From positions 1,240,001 through 1,304,000 of the forward strand of contig NZ_CP106798.1 in NCBI RefSeq assembly GCF_025642155.1: a DNA stretch of 64,000 nt. The letters run 5' to 3'. Positions 44,887 to 52,541 of this stretch are shown piece after piece. This DNA is from Streptomyces sp. HUAS 15-9. GTDB taxonomy: Bacteria > Actinomycetota > Actinomycetes > Streptomycetales > Streptomycetaceae. The notes beneath the pieces are model-generated. The model did no database searches, had not been told where the DNA came from, and saw nothing but the letters and a program-made list of their open reading frames with translations. The translations under genes and the position numbers were made by a program. Positions within the stretch are counted from its first letter, which is position 1. Each line of letters starts with the position of its first letter.

Positions 44887-45369
44887 TTGAGCAGCAGCCC
44901 CACATCCCGGTCGGCGGTCCGGCGGATCTTCGTCGACAAGCAGAGTCCCAAGCCGTACCACGCCCTGGTGCAGACGTCCGAGGCGGTACGCACCGCCGCG
45001 GCCGAGGCGGACCTGGACCGCACCGTCGTGGAGCTGATCAACCTCCGCGTGTCGCAGATCAACGGCTGCGCCTACTGCCTGGACGTCCACACCCGTGCCG
45101 CCCTGCGCGCCGGTGAGACGACGCGCCGGCTCGGAGTGCTGGCGGCCTGGCGGGACACCGAGGTGTTCACCCCGCTGGAGCGCGCCGCGCTCGGCCTGGC
45201 CGAGGCGACCACCGAACCGTCGGACGCCGTCGCCCAGGAGGCCGCGTACGCAGCCGCGCGGGAGGTGCTCACCGACGACCAGATATCCGCGGCGATCTGG
45301 GTGGCCGTCACGATCAACGCGTTCAACCGGGTCTCGATCATGAGCAAGCACCCGGTGCGGTACCCATAG
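44887..45369 (+). CDS. AhpD-like carboxymuconolactone decarboxylase family protein
   Basis: A 160-residue alkylhydroperoxidase-like protein. The redox motif is INGCAYCLDVHTRAALRAG, i.e. CxxC with the following His of the AhpD core. LTDDQISAAIWVAVTINAFN completes the family pattern. It probably reduces peroxides or has a related thiol-dependent role. The start must be TTG 44887: GAGGGAG is seven bases upstream, and the nearest ATG (44867) hits a stop. Its pairing with pirin suggests an oxidative or quinone stress function. Confidence 0.9.
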   Translation: MSSSPTSRSAVRRIFVDKQSPKPYHALVQTSEAVRTAAAEADLDRTVVELINLRVSQINGCAYCLDVHTRAALRAGETTRRLGVLAAWRDTEVFTPLERAALGLAEATTEPSDAVAQEAAYAAAREVLTDDQISAAIWVAVTINAFNRVSIMSKHPVRYP

Positions 45370-45452
45370 GGCCCTCAGCCGATGAGGACCCGTGCTGGAC
45401 GGGCTCCTGGCGAACCGTGAGACTGGACCGACCCGACCCGACCGGACCGGCC

Positions 45453-45477
45453 CCACGCCACGCCACGCCACGCCACG
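45453..45477. repeat. Five tandem copies of CCACG
   Basis: A pentanucleotide repeat, (CCACG)5, lies 17 bases before the DUF779 start. It is preceded by a looser GACCC/GACCGG repeat from 45429. Copy number could vary by slippage, but there is no sign that it controls translation. Confidence 0.75.
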
Positions 45478-45493
45478 CCCAAGGACGGTGACC

Positions 45494-45853
45494 ATGGATC
45501 AGGACATCCCCCGCGTCGAACTCACCCCGCGGGCCGCCGACCTGGTGCGCAGGCTGCGCGCCTCCCACGGGCCGTTGATGTTCCACCAGTCGGGCGGCTG
45601 CTGCGACGGCAGCGCGCCCATGTGCTATCCGGACGGCGAGTTCCGCACCGGCGGCTCCGACGTGCTGCTGGCCGAGCTGGAGGTCGAGGGCGTCGACGAG
45701 CCGGTCACGTTCTGGATGTCGCGGAGTCAGTACGCGGCCTGGAGCCACACGCGGCTCATCGTGGACGTGGTGCCCGGCCGAGGGAGCGGTTTCTCGCTGG
45801 AAGCACCCGAGGGGGTACGTTTTCTCACTCGTTCTCGTGTCGTGGAGGTCTAG
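45494..45853 (+). CDS. DUF779 family protein
   Basis: A 119-residue protein of the DUF779 family. The family marks are LMFHQSGGCCDGSAPMCYPD (paired Cys and a later Cys), the GSDVLLAELE strand and VDVVPGRGSGFSLEAPEG. In many bacteria DUF779 genes lie directly beside an acetaldehyde dehydrogenase. Here the nearest such gene is 11 kb to the left, beyond the island. The biochemical role is unknown. ATG 45494 follows the tandem CCACG repeat. Confidence 0.85.
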   Translation: MDQDIPRVELTPRAADLVRRLRASHGPLMFHQSGGCCDGSAPMCYPDGEFRTGGSDVLLAELEVEGVDEPVTFWMSRSQYAAWSHTRLIVDVVPGRGSGFSLEAPEGVRFLTRSRVVEV

Positions 45854-45928
45854 CCACCCCGGCGGAAACCGCGTTCTGGTGCACTTCCCCTGAATCCTGG
45901 AAGCGTCGACGAGACTTCAGGGGGCGAA

Positions 45929-47167
45929 GTGACGCGTCGTCACAAGCAGTTGACCGCTGGAAGAACGGTACTGACGGTCCTCACGACGTTCGGTGTGCTG
46001 GCCGGTGCGGCCCTGACGGGGGCGGCACCGGCCGACGCCGTTCGGAAGACCGTCCCGATCGCACAGGGCGTCTCCTACGAGCAGTTCGACATCGCGGCGG
46101 CCAAGGGCGTGACCCACGCCCATGTGCTCCTCGTCGACCTGCGCAACACGCATGTGCACCTCGACCTGTTGTACCCGGGCGCGGTGGCCGCCCGCGCCCC
46201 CGTCTCGAACCTCGCGGACTCCGCGGGCGCGGTCGCGGGCGTCAACGGCGACTTCTTCAACATCACCGAGACCCAGCACCCGGGCGTCGAGGCGACGGGT
46301 GCGAGCGTGGGACCGGCGATCGCGAACCGGCGCGTGCTCAAGGCGGCGGTGCCGACCGGACAGCGGTTCGGGCCCTCGCTGCCGCCCGGTACGAACACCA
46401 GGGAGGTCTTCGGCGTGGGCGTCGACCGGCGGGCCCGCCTGGACCGGCTCACGCTGCTCGGGACCGTCCGCACGACCGAGGGGCCGCTGCCGCTCCGCGG
46501 GCTCAACCAGTACGCGCTGCCGGTGGGTTCCGTCGGCGCGTACACCGCACGGTGGGGCAGCGTCTCCCGGAAGCGCGCCACCTGCGGCACCGACACCGAC
46601 CGGGCCGCCGCGTGCAGCAAGGACACCTACGAGGTGACGGTCCGCGGCGGCCGGGTCGTGTCGGCCTCCGGCACCCCGGGCAGGGGCCCCATCGGGGCGG
46701 GCACCACGGTCCTGGTGGGCCGGGAGGCGGGCGCCCGGCAACTGCGCAAGCTGTCCCTGGGCGAGCAGGTGAGCATCCGGACCGGGCTGTTGCCGTCCGC
46801 ATCCAGGATCGCCTACCGCTTCGCCCTCGGCGGCTATCCGGTCCTGCGCGACGGGCAGCCGCTGGCCGGTCTCGACAACACCACCGCGGCCGTGCGCACC
46901 GCCGTGGGCTTCGCGTCCGGCGGACGGCGGCTGGTGCTGTTCGCGCTGGACGGGGCTCCCGCCTATCGCAGCGGCCTGACGATCGCCGAAGTCGCCGCTC
47001 AGATGCGGAAGTTGGGATCGACCGACGCCTTCAGCCTGGACGGCGGCGGGTCCACGACACTCGTCGCCCGCGCACCCGGCGGGAGCGCCGTGTCGGTACG
47101 CAACCACCCCAGCGGCGGCGCCGAGCGCCCCGTGCCGAACGGCATCGGGGTCTTCTCGGCGCCGTGA
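45929..47167 (+). CDS. Secreted phosphodiester glycosidase (NAGPA-type)
   Basis: A 412-residue exported protein. GTG 45929 begins a signal peptide with a basic start and the core VLTVLTTFGVLAGAALTG, cleaved near APADA. The catalytic phosphodiester glycosidase domain is marked by AGVNGDFFNITETQHPGVEA and, near the C-terminus, AFSLDGGGSTTLVAR. These are the two most conserved motifs of the family that includes the human uncovering enzyme and bacterial exopolysaccharide proteins. It probably cleaves sugar-phosphodiester bonds in cell-envelope polymers. Cys pairs in KRATCGTDTDRAAACSKD suggest a disulfide. Confidence 0.87.
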   Translation: MTRRHKQLTAGRTVLTVLTTFGVLAGAALTGAAPADAVRKTVPIAQGVSYEQFDIAAAKGVTHAHVLLVDLRNTHVHLDLLYPGAVAARAPVSNLADSAGAVAGVNGDFFNITETQHPGVEATGASVGPAIANRRVLKAAVPTGQRFGPSLPPGTNTREVFGVGVDRRARLDRLTLLGTVRTTEGPLPLRGLNQYALPVGSVGAYTARWGSVSRKRATCGTDTDRAAACSKDTYEVTVRGGRVVSASGTPGRGPIGAGTTVLVGREAGARQLRKLSLGEQVSIRTGLLPSASRIAYRFALGGYPVLRDGQPLAGLDNTTAAVRTAVGFASGGRRLVLFALDGAPAYRSGLTIAEVAAQMRKLGSTDAFSLDGGGSTTLVARAPGGSAVSVRNHPSGGAERPVPNGIGVFSAP

Positions 47168-47218
47168 CTCAAGGCCGCAAGCCACTCACGGACTCAGCAC
47201 AGCAAGCTGCTCATGGAC

Positions 47219-47413
47219 TCAGGGCCGCAGGCTGCTCACCAGGTCCGCGGTCGCGGTGAGCCCGTTGCTGATGGTGGGCGCCATGCTCGTGCTCGCCAGG
47301 TAGAAGCCGAGCAGCATGCACACCAGAGCGTGGGAGATCTTCAGTGAGCCGTTGCGCATGAAGATCACGGCCAGGATCAGGAGCAGCAGCACCACAGAGA
47401 TGGAAACGGCCAT
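47219..47413 (-). CDS. Small membrane protein
   Basis: A 64-residue protein from ATG 47413, with GGAGGAGG upstream. The first 20 residues are a membrane helix (VSISVVLLLLILAVIFM). A short loop (RNGSLKISH) leads to a second helix (ALVCMLLGFYLAST), and the rest is polar (SMAPTISNGLTATADLV). It looks like a conserved Streptomyces small membrane protein, but I cannot assign a role. Confidence 0.7.
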   Translation of the reverse strand: MAVSISVVLLLLILAVIFMRNGSLKISHALVCMLLGFYLASTSMAPTISNGLTATADLVSSLRP

Positions 47414-47547
47414 CGCGAACCTCCTCCGCCACGCCCATTTCGCGGCGTTCGGCCGCAAGTGTGGCGTAGCGGAGGGTTCGTCCGGGCGGCTGACGTGTCC
47501 TCCGATCGTGTGGTGTCGTCCGGCCGTGGGGGGTTGGGCGGTGGATG

Positions 47548-48410
47548 TCAGGCCGTGGGACGGGCGTCCAGGAACGCTTCCAGGCCTGCGAGGTCGTCCG
47601 TGTTGAAGTAGTCGACGTCCACGGCGAGGAGCTCCGTCCACAGCGCGTCCCGTGCCGGACCGGCCGCGTCGGGTGTGGCCCAGAACCGGACCCACTGCCC
47701 GCATGCGTGTGCGGCCCGGATGATGCTCCGCAGCTTCTGGCGCTCGGCGTCCGGGAACGGACGTCGCCCAGCCAGGTGAAGTTGAGGGTCCAGTTGTCGG
47801 AGATCATCGGGACGAAAGAGGCGGGAGCCGAGGTGCCGAGGTCGGTGAGCCGGCCGTCGTAGAACGCCCGGCGCACGGTCTGGGCCTCCATCGGGACGCG
47901 GGCGGCGCGGTCGCCGGAGATCACGGCGGTGACCGGGCCGGGGTGCACGCGTCCGTGCGCGAACGTCGTGAACAGGTGCTTGTAGCGCCGCAGGTGGCGG
48001 TCGAGTTCGAGGTAGGTCGACGAGCCCTCGGTCTTGATGTCGATGAGGAGCTGCAGGGGCCCGCGCCAACCCCGGTACACGGAGCCGTGGTTGACCTTGA
48101 CGCGGGCGGCCAGCGGGTCGAGGTAGAGGGATTCGAGGGTGCGGGTCGGGTCGAGCTCGGTGGCGTCGTGGGCGACGAGGAGCTGCTCGCCGACGAGGAA
48201 GATGTCGGCCTCGACGCTGTCGAACCGGTGGTCGAGGGCGTCGAACAGGGGGCGCGGGTGCTCGTAGTCGTTGTGGGCGTGGGCGCGCCACAGCGGACGC
48301 GGGCCGTGGTGGCCGCCGCCCGCCCAGGCCTGCGCGGCGGGCAGCATGAGAGTGCCCGCGAGGGCGGCGCCGAGGGTGGTGAGGGCTCTGCGACGAGTGG
48401 TGAGGGCCAT
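47548..48410 (-). pseudogene. Secreted PI-PLC/GDPD-like phosphodiesterase with a frameshift at about 47761
   Basis: ATG 48410 starts an exported protein (TTRRRALTTLGAALAGTLML). The catalytic TIM-barrel entry follows: RAHAHNDYEHPRPLFDALDH, then RFDSVEADIFLV, LVAHDATELDPTRTLESLYL and LQLLIDIKTEG. This is the pattern of the phospholipase C/glycerophosphodiesterase superfamily. After NFTWLGD the frame breaks: inserting one base near 47761 resumes FPDAERQKLRSIIRAAHACG and VDVDYFNTDDLAGLEAFLDA with a stop at 47548. An intact version would be about 287 residues. It is either a real indel or an assembly error. Confidence 0.75.
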
Positions 48411-48530
48411 GCTCTGCCTCCCTTGTAGGGCCGTATGGGACCGAAGGGAGTATGCGTTCGATCCGTGCCCAAGTGGCTTTCCCTTGCGGGGAGTTGGCCG
48501 GACCGCCGCCCTCTGTTCACTTGCGCGCGA

Positions 48531-48559
48531 AGAGGCCCGCCCCAGATGGGCGGGCCTCT
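48531..48559. terminator. Terminator of the quinone oxidoreductase/acyl-CoA dehydrogenase operon
   Basis: A perfect 12-bp stem AGAGGCCCGCCC/GGGCGGGCCTCT with a 5-base loop lies 11 bases beyond the stop of the last minus-strand gene. Confidence 0.8.
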
Positions 48560-48569
48560 CGTGGTGCGG

Positions 48570-49652
48570 TCAGGGTGCCTGGAGGTCGACCAGTTCGGCC
48601 AGTGCCTCGCGGTGGGCGCCCGCGGTGCCGTAGGCGATCGAGTCGGCCTTCGCCCGCTTGAGGTAGAGGTGGATCGGGTGCTCCCAGGTCATGCCGATAC
48701 CGGCGTGGAGCTGGAGCGCCTCCTCGGCGGCGTGCACGGCAACGGCCGACGCATAGGCCTGGGCGACGGCCACCGAGACATCCGTGTCCTCGCCGGAGGC
48801 GAGCGCGTCGGCGGCGTTCCGTGCGGCGGCGCGGAGGTTGACCACCTCCAGCCACAGCTGGGCCAGCCGGTGCTTGAGCGACTGGAAGCCGCCGACCTGC
48901 CGGTTGAACTGCTTGCGCTCCTTGAGATACCGGACCGTCTCGGTCAGCGCCCAGTCCGCGACGCCGAGTTGCTCGGAGGCCAGCAGCCCGGCCCCGGCCC
49001 GCAGGGCCCGTCGTACGGCGGGTTCCGCATCGCCCAGGCGGTGTCCGGCGGCCCCGTCGAGGGTGACTGTGGCGACCGGCCGGGTCAGGTCCAGGGAGGT
49101 CTGCGGGGTGACCGTGACGGCCTCCGCGCCGACCGCGTACAGCCCGCCGTCGGCAGCCGGGACCAGCAGGACGTCGGCCGCGGCCGCGTCCGCGATCCCG
49201 GTGAGCTCGCCGTGCAGCCGGCCGTCCTGGACGCGTACGGTCTTGACGGCGGCGCCCGGCGCGGTGTGCAGGGCGACGGCGAGGACGCCGATGGTCCGGC
49301 CCGACGCGAGCTTGCCGAGCAGGTCCGCGTCCCCGCAGGCCGACAGGGCCTCGGTGGCCACGACCGCGCTGGTGAGGTAGGGCACGGGGGCCACAGCGCG
49401 GCCCAACTCCTCCAGGACCACGGCGGCTTCGCGATGCGAGGCGCCCTGGCCGCCCTGTTCCTCCGGAACCAGGAGTCCGGCCAGGCCCATGCCCTCGGCG
49501 AGCGCCTTCCACAGGGCGAGGTCGTGCGGCGCGTCCGACTCGGTGCGGGTGATGACACCCGCCGCGTCGCAGTGGTCCGTGAGCAGGTCTCGGACGGCGG
49601 CGCGCAGCGCCTCTTCCTCCTCGGAGTAGAGAAGATCCGGCTGTGTGCTCAT
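48570..49652 (-). CDS. Acyl-CoA dehydrogenase
   Basis: A 360-residue acyl-CoA dehydrogenase, the last gene of a three-gene operon. Marks include GLAGLLVPEEQGGQGASHRE in the N-terminal domain. The C-terminal helical domain reads EQLGVADWALTETVRYLKER, then KQFNRQVGGFQSLKHRLAQL and the flavin-contact LQLHAGIGMTWEHPIHLYLK. The middle beta domain lacks the strong substrate loop seen in its neighbour. It could therefore be the partner in a two-subunit heteromeric enzyme of the type known for steroid side-chain degradation; this is inference. It overlaps the upstream gene by ATGA. Confidence 0.88.
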   Translation of the reverse strand: MSTQPDLLYSEEEEALRAAVRDLLTDHCDAAGVITRTESDAPHDLALWKALAEGMGLAGLLVPEEQGGQGASHREAAVVLEELGRAVAPVPYLTSAVVATEALSACGDADLLGKLASGRTIGVLAVALHTAPGAAVKTVRVQDGRLHGELTGIADAAAADVLLVPAADGGLYAVGAEAVTVTPQTSLDLTRPVATVTLDGAAGHRLGDAEPAVRRALRAGAGLLASEQLGVADWALTETVRYLKERKQFNRQVGGFQSLKHRLAQLWLEVVNLRAAARNAADALASGEDTDVSVAVAQAYASAVAVHAAEEALQLHAGIGMTWEHPIHLYLKRAKADSIAYGTAGAHREALAELVDLQAP

Positions 49653-50830
49653 CGGGCGAGGTCCTTCCAGGCGACGTCCTTGTCGGTGCGCGGCTCGGCG
49701 GGCAGGCCCAGGACGCGCTCGGCGACGATGTTCAGCAGGACCTCGCTGGTCCCGCCCTCGATGCTGTTGCCCTTGGCGCGCAGGTAGCGGTAGCCGGCGT
49801 CACGGCCGACGAAGTCCACCAGTTCGGGGCGGCGCATGGTCCAGTCGTCGTACAGCAGGCCCTCCTCGCCGCCGAGTTCCACCTCCAGGCCGCTGATCTC
49901 CTGGTTGAGGCGGGCGAAGGCGAGCTTCATGCCGGCGCCCTCGGGGCCGGGCTGGCCGACGGCGAGCTGCTGGCGCAGGCGTTCACCGGTGAGCCGGACG
50001 ACCTCGGCCTCCACCCACAGCCTGAGCAGGCGCTGGTGCAGGTCATGGGTGCGCAGCTCGGGGCGCTCGCGCCAGGACTTGGCGACCGGGCCGATCATGC
50101 CGCCCTCGCGGGGCAGCCGCATGCCGCCGATGGCGACGCGCTCGTTGTTCAGGGTGGTCTGCGCGACCCGCCAGCCGTCGCCGACCTCGCCGAGGCGGCG
50201 GGAGTCGGGGATGCGGACGTCCGTGAGGAAGACCTCGTTGAACTCGGCCTCGCCGGTGATCTGCCGCAGCGGCCGCACCTCGACGCCCGGGTCGGTCATG
50301 TCGCAGATGAAGTAGGTGATGCCGGCATGCTTGGGCACGTCCGGGTCGGTGCGGGCGATGAGGATGGCCCAGCGGGCGATATGGGCGCTGGAGGTCCACA
50401 CCTTCTGCCCGTTGACCACCCAGTCCTCGCCCTCCCGCACGGCGCGGGTGCCGAGCGCGGCCAGGTCGGAGCCGGCGCCCGGCTCGCTGAACAGCTGGCA
50501 CCAGACCTCCTCGCCCGTCCACAGGGGCCTGAGGTACCGCCGCTTCTGCTCCTCGGTGCCGTAGCGCAGGATCGTCGGCGCCGCCATGCCGAGGCCGATG
50601 CCGATGCGCCGCGGGTCGTTGTCGGGGGCGCCCGCGGCCTCCAGCGTGGCGTCCACGACGGCCTGGAGGGTGCGCGGGGCACCGAGGCCGCCGAGGCCCT
50701 CCGGGTAGTGCACCCAGGCGAGCCCCGCGTCGAAGCGGGCCCTGAGGAAGTCCAGGCGGTCGGTGGTCGCGGGCGGGTGCGCGGCCAGCAACTCCGCCGT
50801 GCGGCGTTCGAGTTCGACTGCGTCGGTCAT
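49649..50830 (-). CDS. Acyl-CoA dehydrogenase
   Basis: A 393-residue acyl-CoA dehydrogenase. It contains WVHYPEGLGGLGAPRTLQAV, the substrate/flavin loop WCQLFSEPGAGSDLAALGTR, VVNGQKVWTSSAHIARWAIL, and the C-terminal RAKGNSIEGGTSEVLLNIVA. The catalytic base position could not be fixed by eye. It lies between the quinone oxidoreductase and the second dehydrogenase, with 4-base overlaps on both sides, so the three are translated from one message. Co-translation supports a heteromer with the next gene. Confidence 0.92.
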   Translation of the reverse strand: MTDAVELERRTAELLAAHPPATTDRLDFLRARFDAGLAWVHYPEGLGGLGAPRTLQAVVDATLEAAGAPDNDPRRIGIGLGMAAPTILRYGTEEQKRRYLRPLWTGEEVWCQLFSEPGAGSDLAALGTRAVREGEDWVVNGQKVWTSSAHIARWAILIARTDPDVPKHAGITYFICDMTDPGVEVRPLRQITGEAEFNEVFLTDVRIPDSRRLGEVGDGWRVAQTTLNNERVAIGGMRLPREGGMIGPVAKSWRERPELRTHDLHQRLLRLWVEAEVVRLTGERLRQQLAVGQPGPEGAGMKLAFARLNQEISGLEVELGGEEGLLYDDWTMRRPELVDFVGRDAGYRYLRAKGNSIEGGTSEVLLNIVAERVLGLPAEPRTDKDVAWKDLAR

Positions 50831-51804
50831 GCGGCGGCTCCGTTCTCCAGCGACGGTACGACGGCGACCCGGCCGGTGGTGACACCGTCCGCGACCCGCT
50901 GTACGGCGGCCGCGGCCCCGTCCAGCGGCACGCGCTCGCTCACCAGTGGCCTGATCGCGCCCCGGGCGGACAGCTCGGTGAGCTGCTCGTGACAGTGCTG
51001 GACCAGCTTCGGGTTCTTGGTGTTGTACAGGCCCCAGTGCAGGCCGAGGATCGAGTAGTTCTTCACCAGGGCGTGGTTGAGCCCCGGGCTGGGGATGGTG
51101 CCGCTCGCGAAACCCACGACCACGATCCTGCCCTCGAAGGCGACGACCTTGGTCGACTGTGTGTAGGCCTCGCCGCCGACCGGGTCATAGATCACATCGG
51201 CGCCGCGGCCGCCGGTGGCCTCCTTCACCGCGGCGACGACGTCCTCGCCGCGCCGGTCGATCACCACGTCGCAGCCCAGCTCGCGGGCGACGGCGGCCTT
51301 GTCGGGGCCGCCCACGACACCGATGACCTTGGCCCCGGCCGCCTTGCCGAGCTGCACGGCCGCGCTGCCGACGCCTCCCGCGGCGGCGTGCACGAGCAGG
51401 GTCTCGCCGGCCTCCAGACCGGCCCGGCGGTGCAGGCCGAACCAGCCCGTCTGGTAGCCGATGTGCAGCGCGGCGGCCTCCGCGTCGTCGAGGGAGTCGG
51501 GCGCCGGCAGCAGCGCGGCGGCGTCGGCGACGGCGTACTCGGCGAAACCGCCGTACGGCAGCGCCGGGTTGGCGAGCACCCGGCGGCCGTCCTCGGTCTC
51601 ACCGCAGATCTCCACCCCGGGTGTGAACGGGAGCGGCGGCCGCACCTGGTAGTGGCCGCGGCACATCAGCACGTCCGGAAAGTTGATGTTGGCGGCACGC
51701 ACCTTCAGCAGAACCTGGCCGTCGGCGGGTGTGGGCCGCTCCACCTCCTGGAGCCGCATCACCTCGCTCGGCTCGCCGTTCTCGTGCACTTGCCATGCCT
51801 GCAT
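50827..51804 (-). CDS. NADPH:quinone oxidoreductase family protein
   Basis: A 325-residue MDR-superfamily reductase. The N-terminal GroES-like domain (VRAANINFPDVLMCRGHYQV, FTPGVEICGETEDG) lacks the zinc cysteines of alcohol dehydrogenases. The nucleotide fold has LVHAAAGGVGSAAVQLGKAA and GADVIYDPVGGEAY. It probably reduces quinones or enoyl substrates with NADPH. First gene of the operon with two acyl-CoA dehydrogenases. ATG 51804 is preceded by GGAGG; a dyad lies upstream at 51854. Confidence 0.9.
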   Translation of the reverse strand: MQAWQVHENGEPSEVMRLQEVERPTPADGQVLLKVRAANINFPDVLMCRGHYQVRPPLPFTPGVEICGETEDGRRVLANPALPYGGFAEYAVADAAALLPAPDSLDDAEAAALHIGYQTGWFGLHRRAGLEAGETLLVHAAAGGVGSAAVQLGKAAGAKVIGVVGGPDKAAVARELGCDVVIDRRGEDVVAAVKEATGGRGADVIYDPVGGEAYTQSTKVVAFEGRIVVVGFASGTIPSPGLNHALVKNYSILGLHWGLYNTKNPKLVQHCHEQLTELSARGAIRPLVSERVPLDGAAAAVQRVADGVTTGRVAVVPSLENGAAA

Positions 51805-51853
51805 GCGGTGCCTCCACGGGACTGCCTCGTCTGGCCGGGGTCGATCGCATACT

Positions 51854-51865
51854 AAGCGGTCGCTT
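51854..51865. promoter_or_regulatory. Operator-like dyad upstream of the quinone oxidoreductase operon
   Basis: AAGCG-GT-CGCTT, 50 bases upstream of the operon start. The form CTAAGCGGTCGCTTG is typical of TetR-type sites that control acyl-CoA dehydrogenase genes in actinobacteria. No TetR gene is adjacent; the regulator is unknown. Confidence 0.5.
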
Positions 51866-51890
51866 GCCATTCAGGGAACAGTCCCGCGTA

Positions 51891-52463
51891 TCACGACCCG
51901 GACGGCCGCGCCCGTACGTGCATCCGCTCGCCCTGCGGACCGAACAGGCTCAGGAACTCCGCCGGCCCCTCGCCCGTCGACCCGAACCAGTGCGGCACCC
52001 GGGTGTCGAACTCGGCGGCCTCCCCCGCCGTGAGCACCACGTCGTGCTCACCGAGCACCAGCCGCAGTCGCCCGGAGAGCACATACAGCCACTCGTAGCC
52101 CTCGTGGGTGCGCGGGTCGGGCTCCTGCCGCCGCTGCGGCTCCAGCACCTTGAACGCCTGGAGCCCGCCCGGCTGCCGGGTCAGCGGCCAGTGGGTGCGC
52201 CCGTGCCGCACGATCGGCTTGGCCCGCACGCGCGGATCCCCGACCGGCGGGGCACCGACCAGTTCGTCCAGCGGTACCTGATGGGCCTGCGCGATCGGCA
52301 GCAGCAGCTCCAGGCTGGGCTTGCGCAGGCCGGACTCCAGACGGGACAGGGTGCTGACGGAGATGCCGGTCGCCTCGGACAGCGCCGCGAGGGTCACCTC
52401 CCGCTCCTTGCGGATCCGCCGCAGGCGGGGGCCCACGCCCGCGAGAACGTCGTCGGTGGTCAT
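51891..52463 (-). CDS. XRE-family regulator with C-terminal cupin
   Basis: A 190-residue one-component regulator. The N-terminal helix-turn-helix is LRRIRKEREVTLAALSEATG followed by ISVSTLSRLESGLRKPSLEL. The C-terminal cupin (HEGYEWLYVLSGRLRLVLGE and VLTAGEAAEFDTRVPHWFGS) is a probable ligand sensor. It is divergent from a thioredoxin-reductase-like gene, with a perfect CAAAC-AA-GTTTG palindrome in the 78-base gap, so it probably represses or activates that gene and itself. ATG 52463 is the start of the conserved part. Confidence 0.9.
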   Translation of the reverse strand: MTTDDVLAGVGPRLRRIRKEREVTLAALSEATGISVSTLSRLESGLRKPSLELLLPIAQAHQVPLDELVGAPPVGDPRVRAKPIVRHGRTHWPLTRQPGGLQAFKVLEPQRRQEPDPRTHEGYEWLYVLSGRLRLVLGEHDVVLTAGEAAEFDTRVPHWFGSTGEGPAEFLSLFGPQGERMHVRARPSGS

Positions 52464-52470
52464 GTCCGTA

Positions 52471-52494
52471 TTGCAGTTTCGGCAAACAAGTTTG
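52471..52494. promoter_or_regulatory. Operator palindromes for the XRE-cupin regulator
   Basis: CAAAC-AA-GTTTG (52483-52494) is perfect, and TTGC...GCAA (52471-52485) overlaps it. On the minus strand a TTGACA at 52498-52493 could be the -35 box of the regulator gene, so binding would block its promoter. Confidence 0.6.
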
Positions 52495-52541
52495 TCAATC
52501 CGACGGGGTCGCGCGACCGTCGGCCGCGGAGGTGGTCATCC

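Noticed and set aside
45453..45477. (CCACG)5 as a phase-variable control of the DUF779 gene
   Set aside because: It lies outside the coding frame and upstream of the ribosome site, so a change in copy number would not shift the frame; no evidence for switching.
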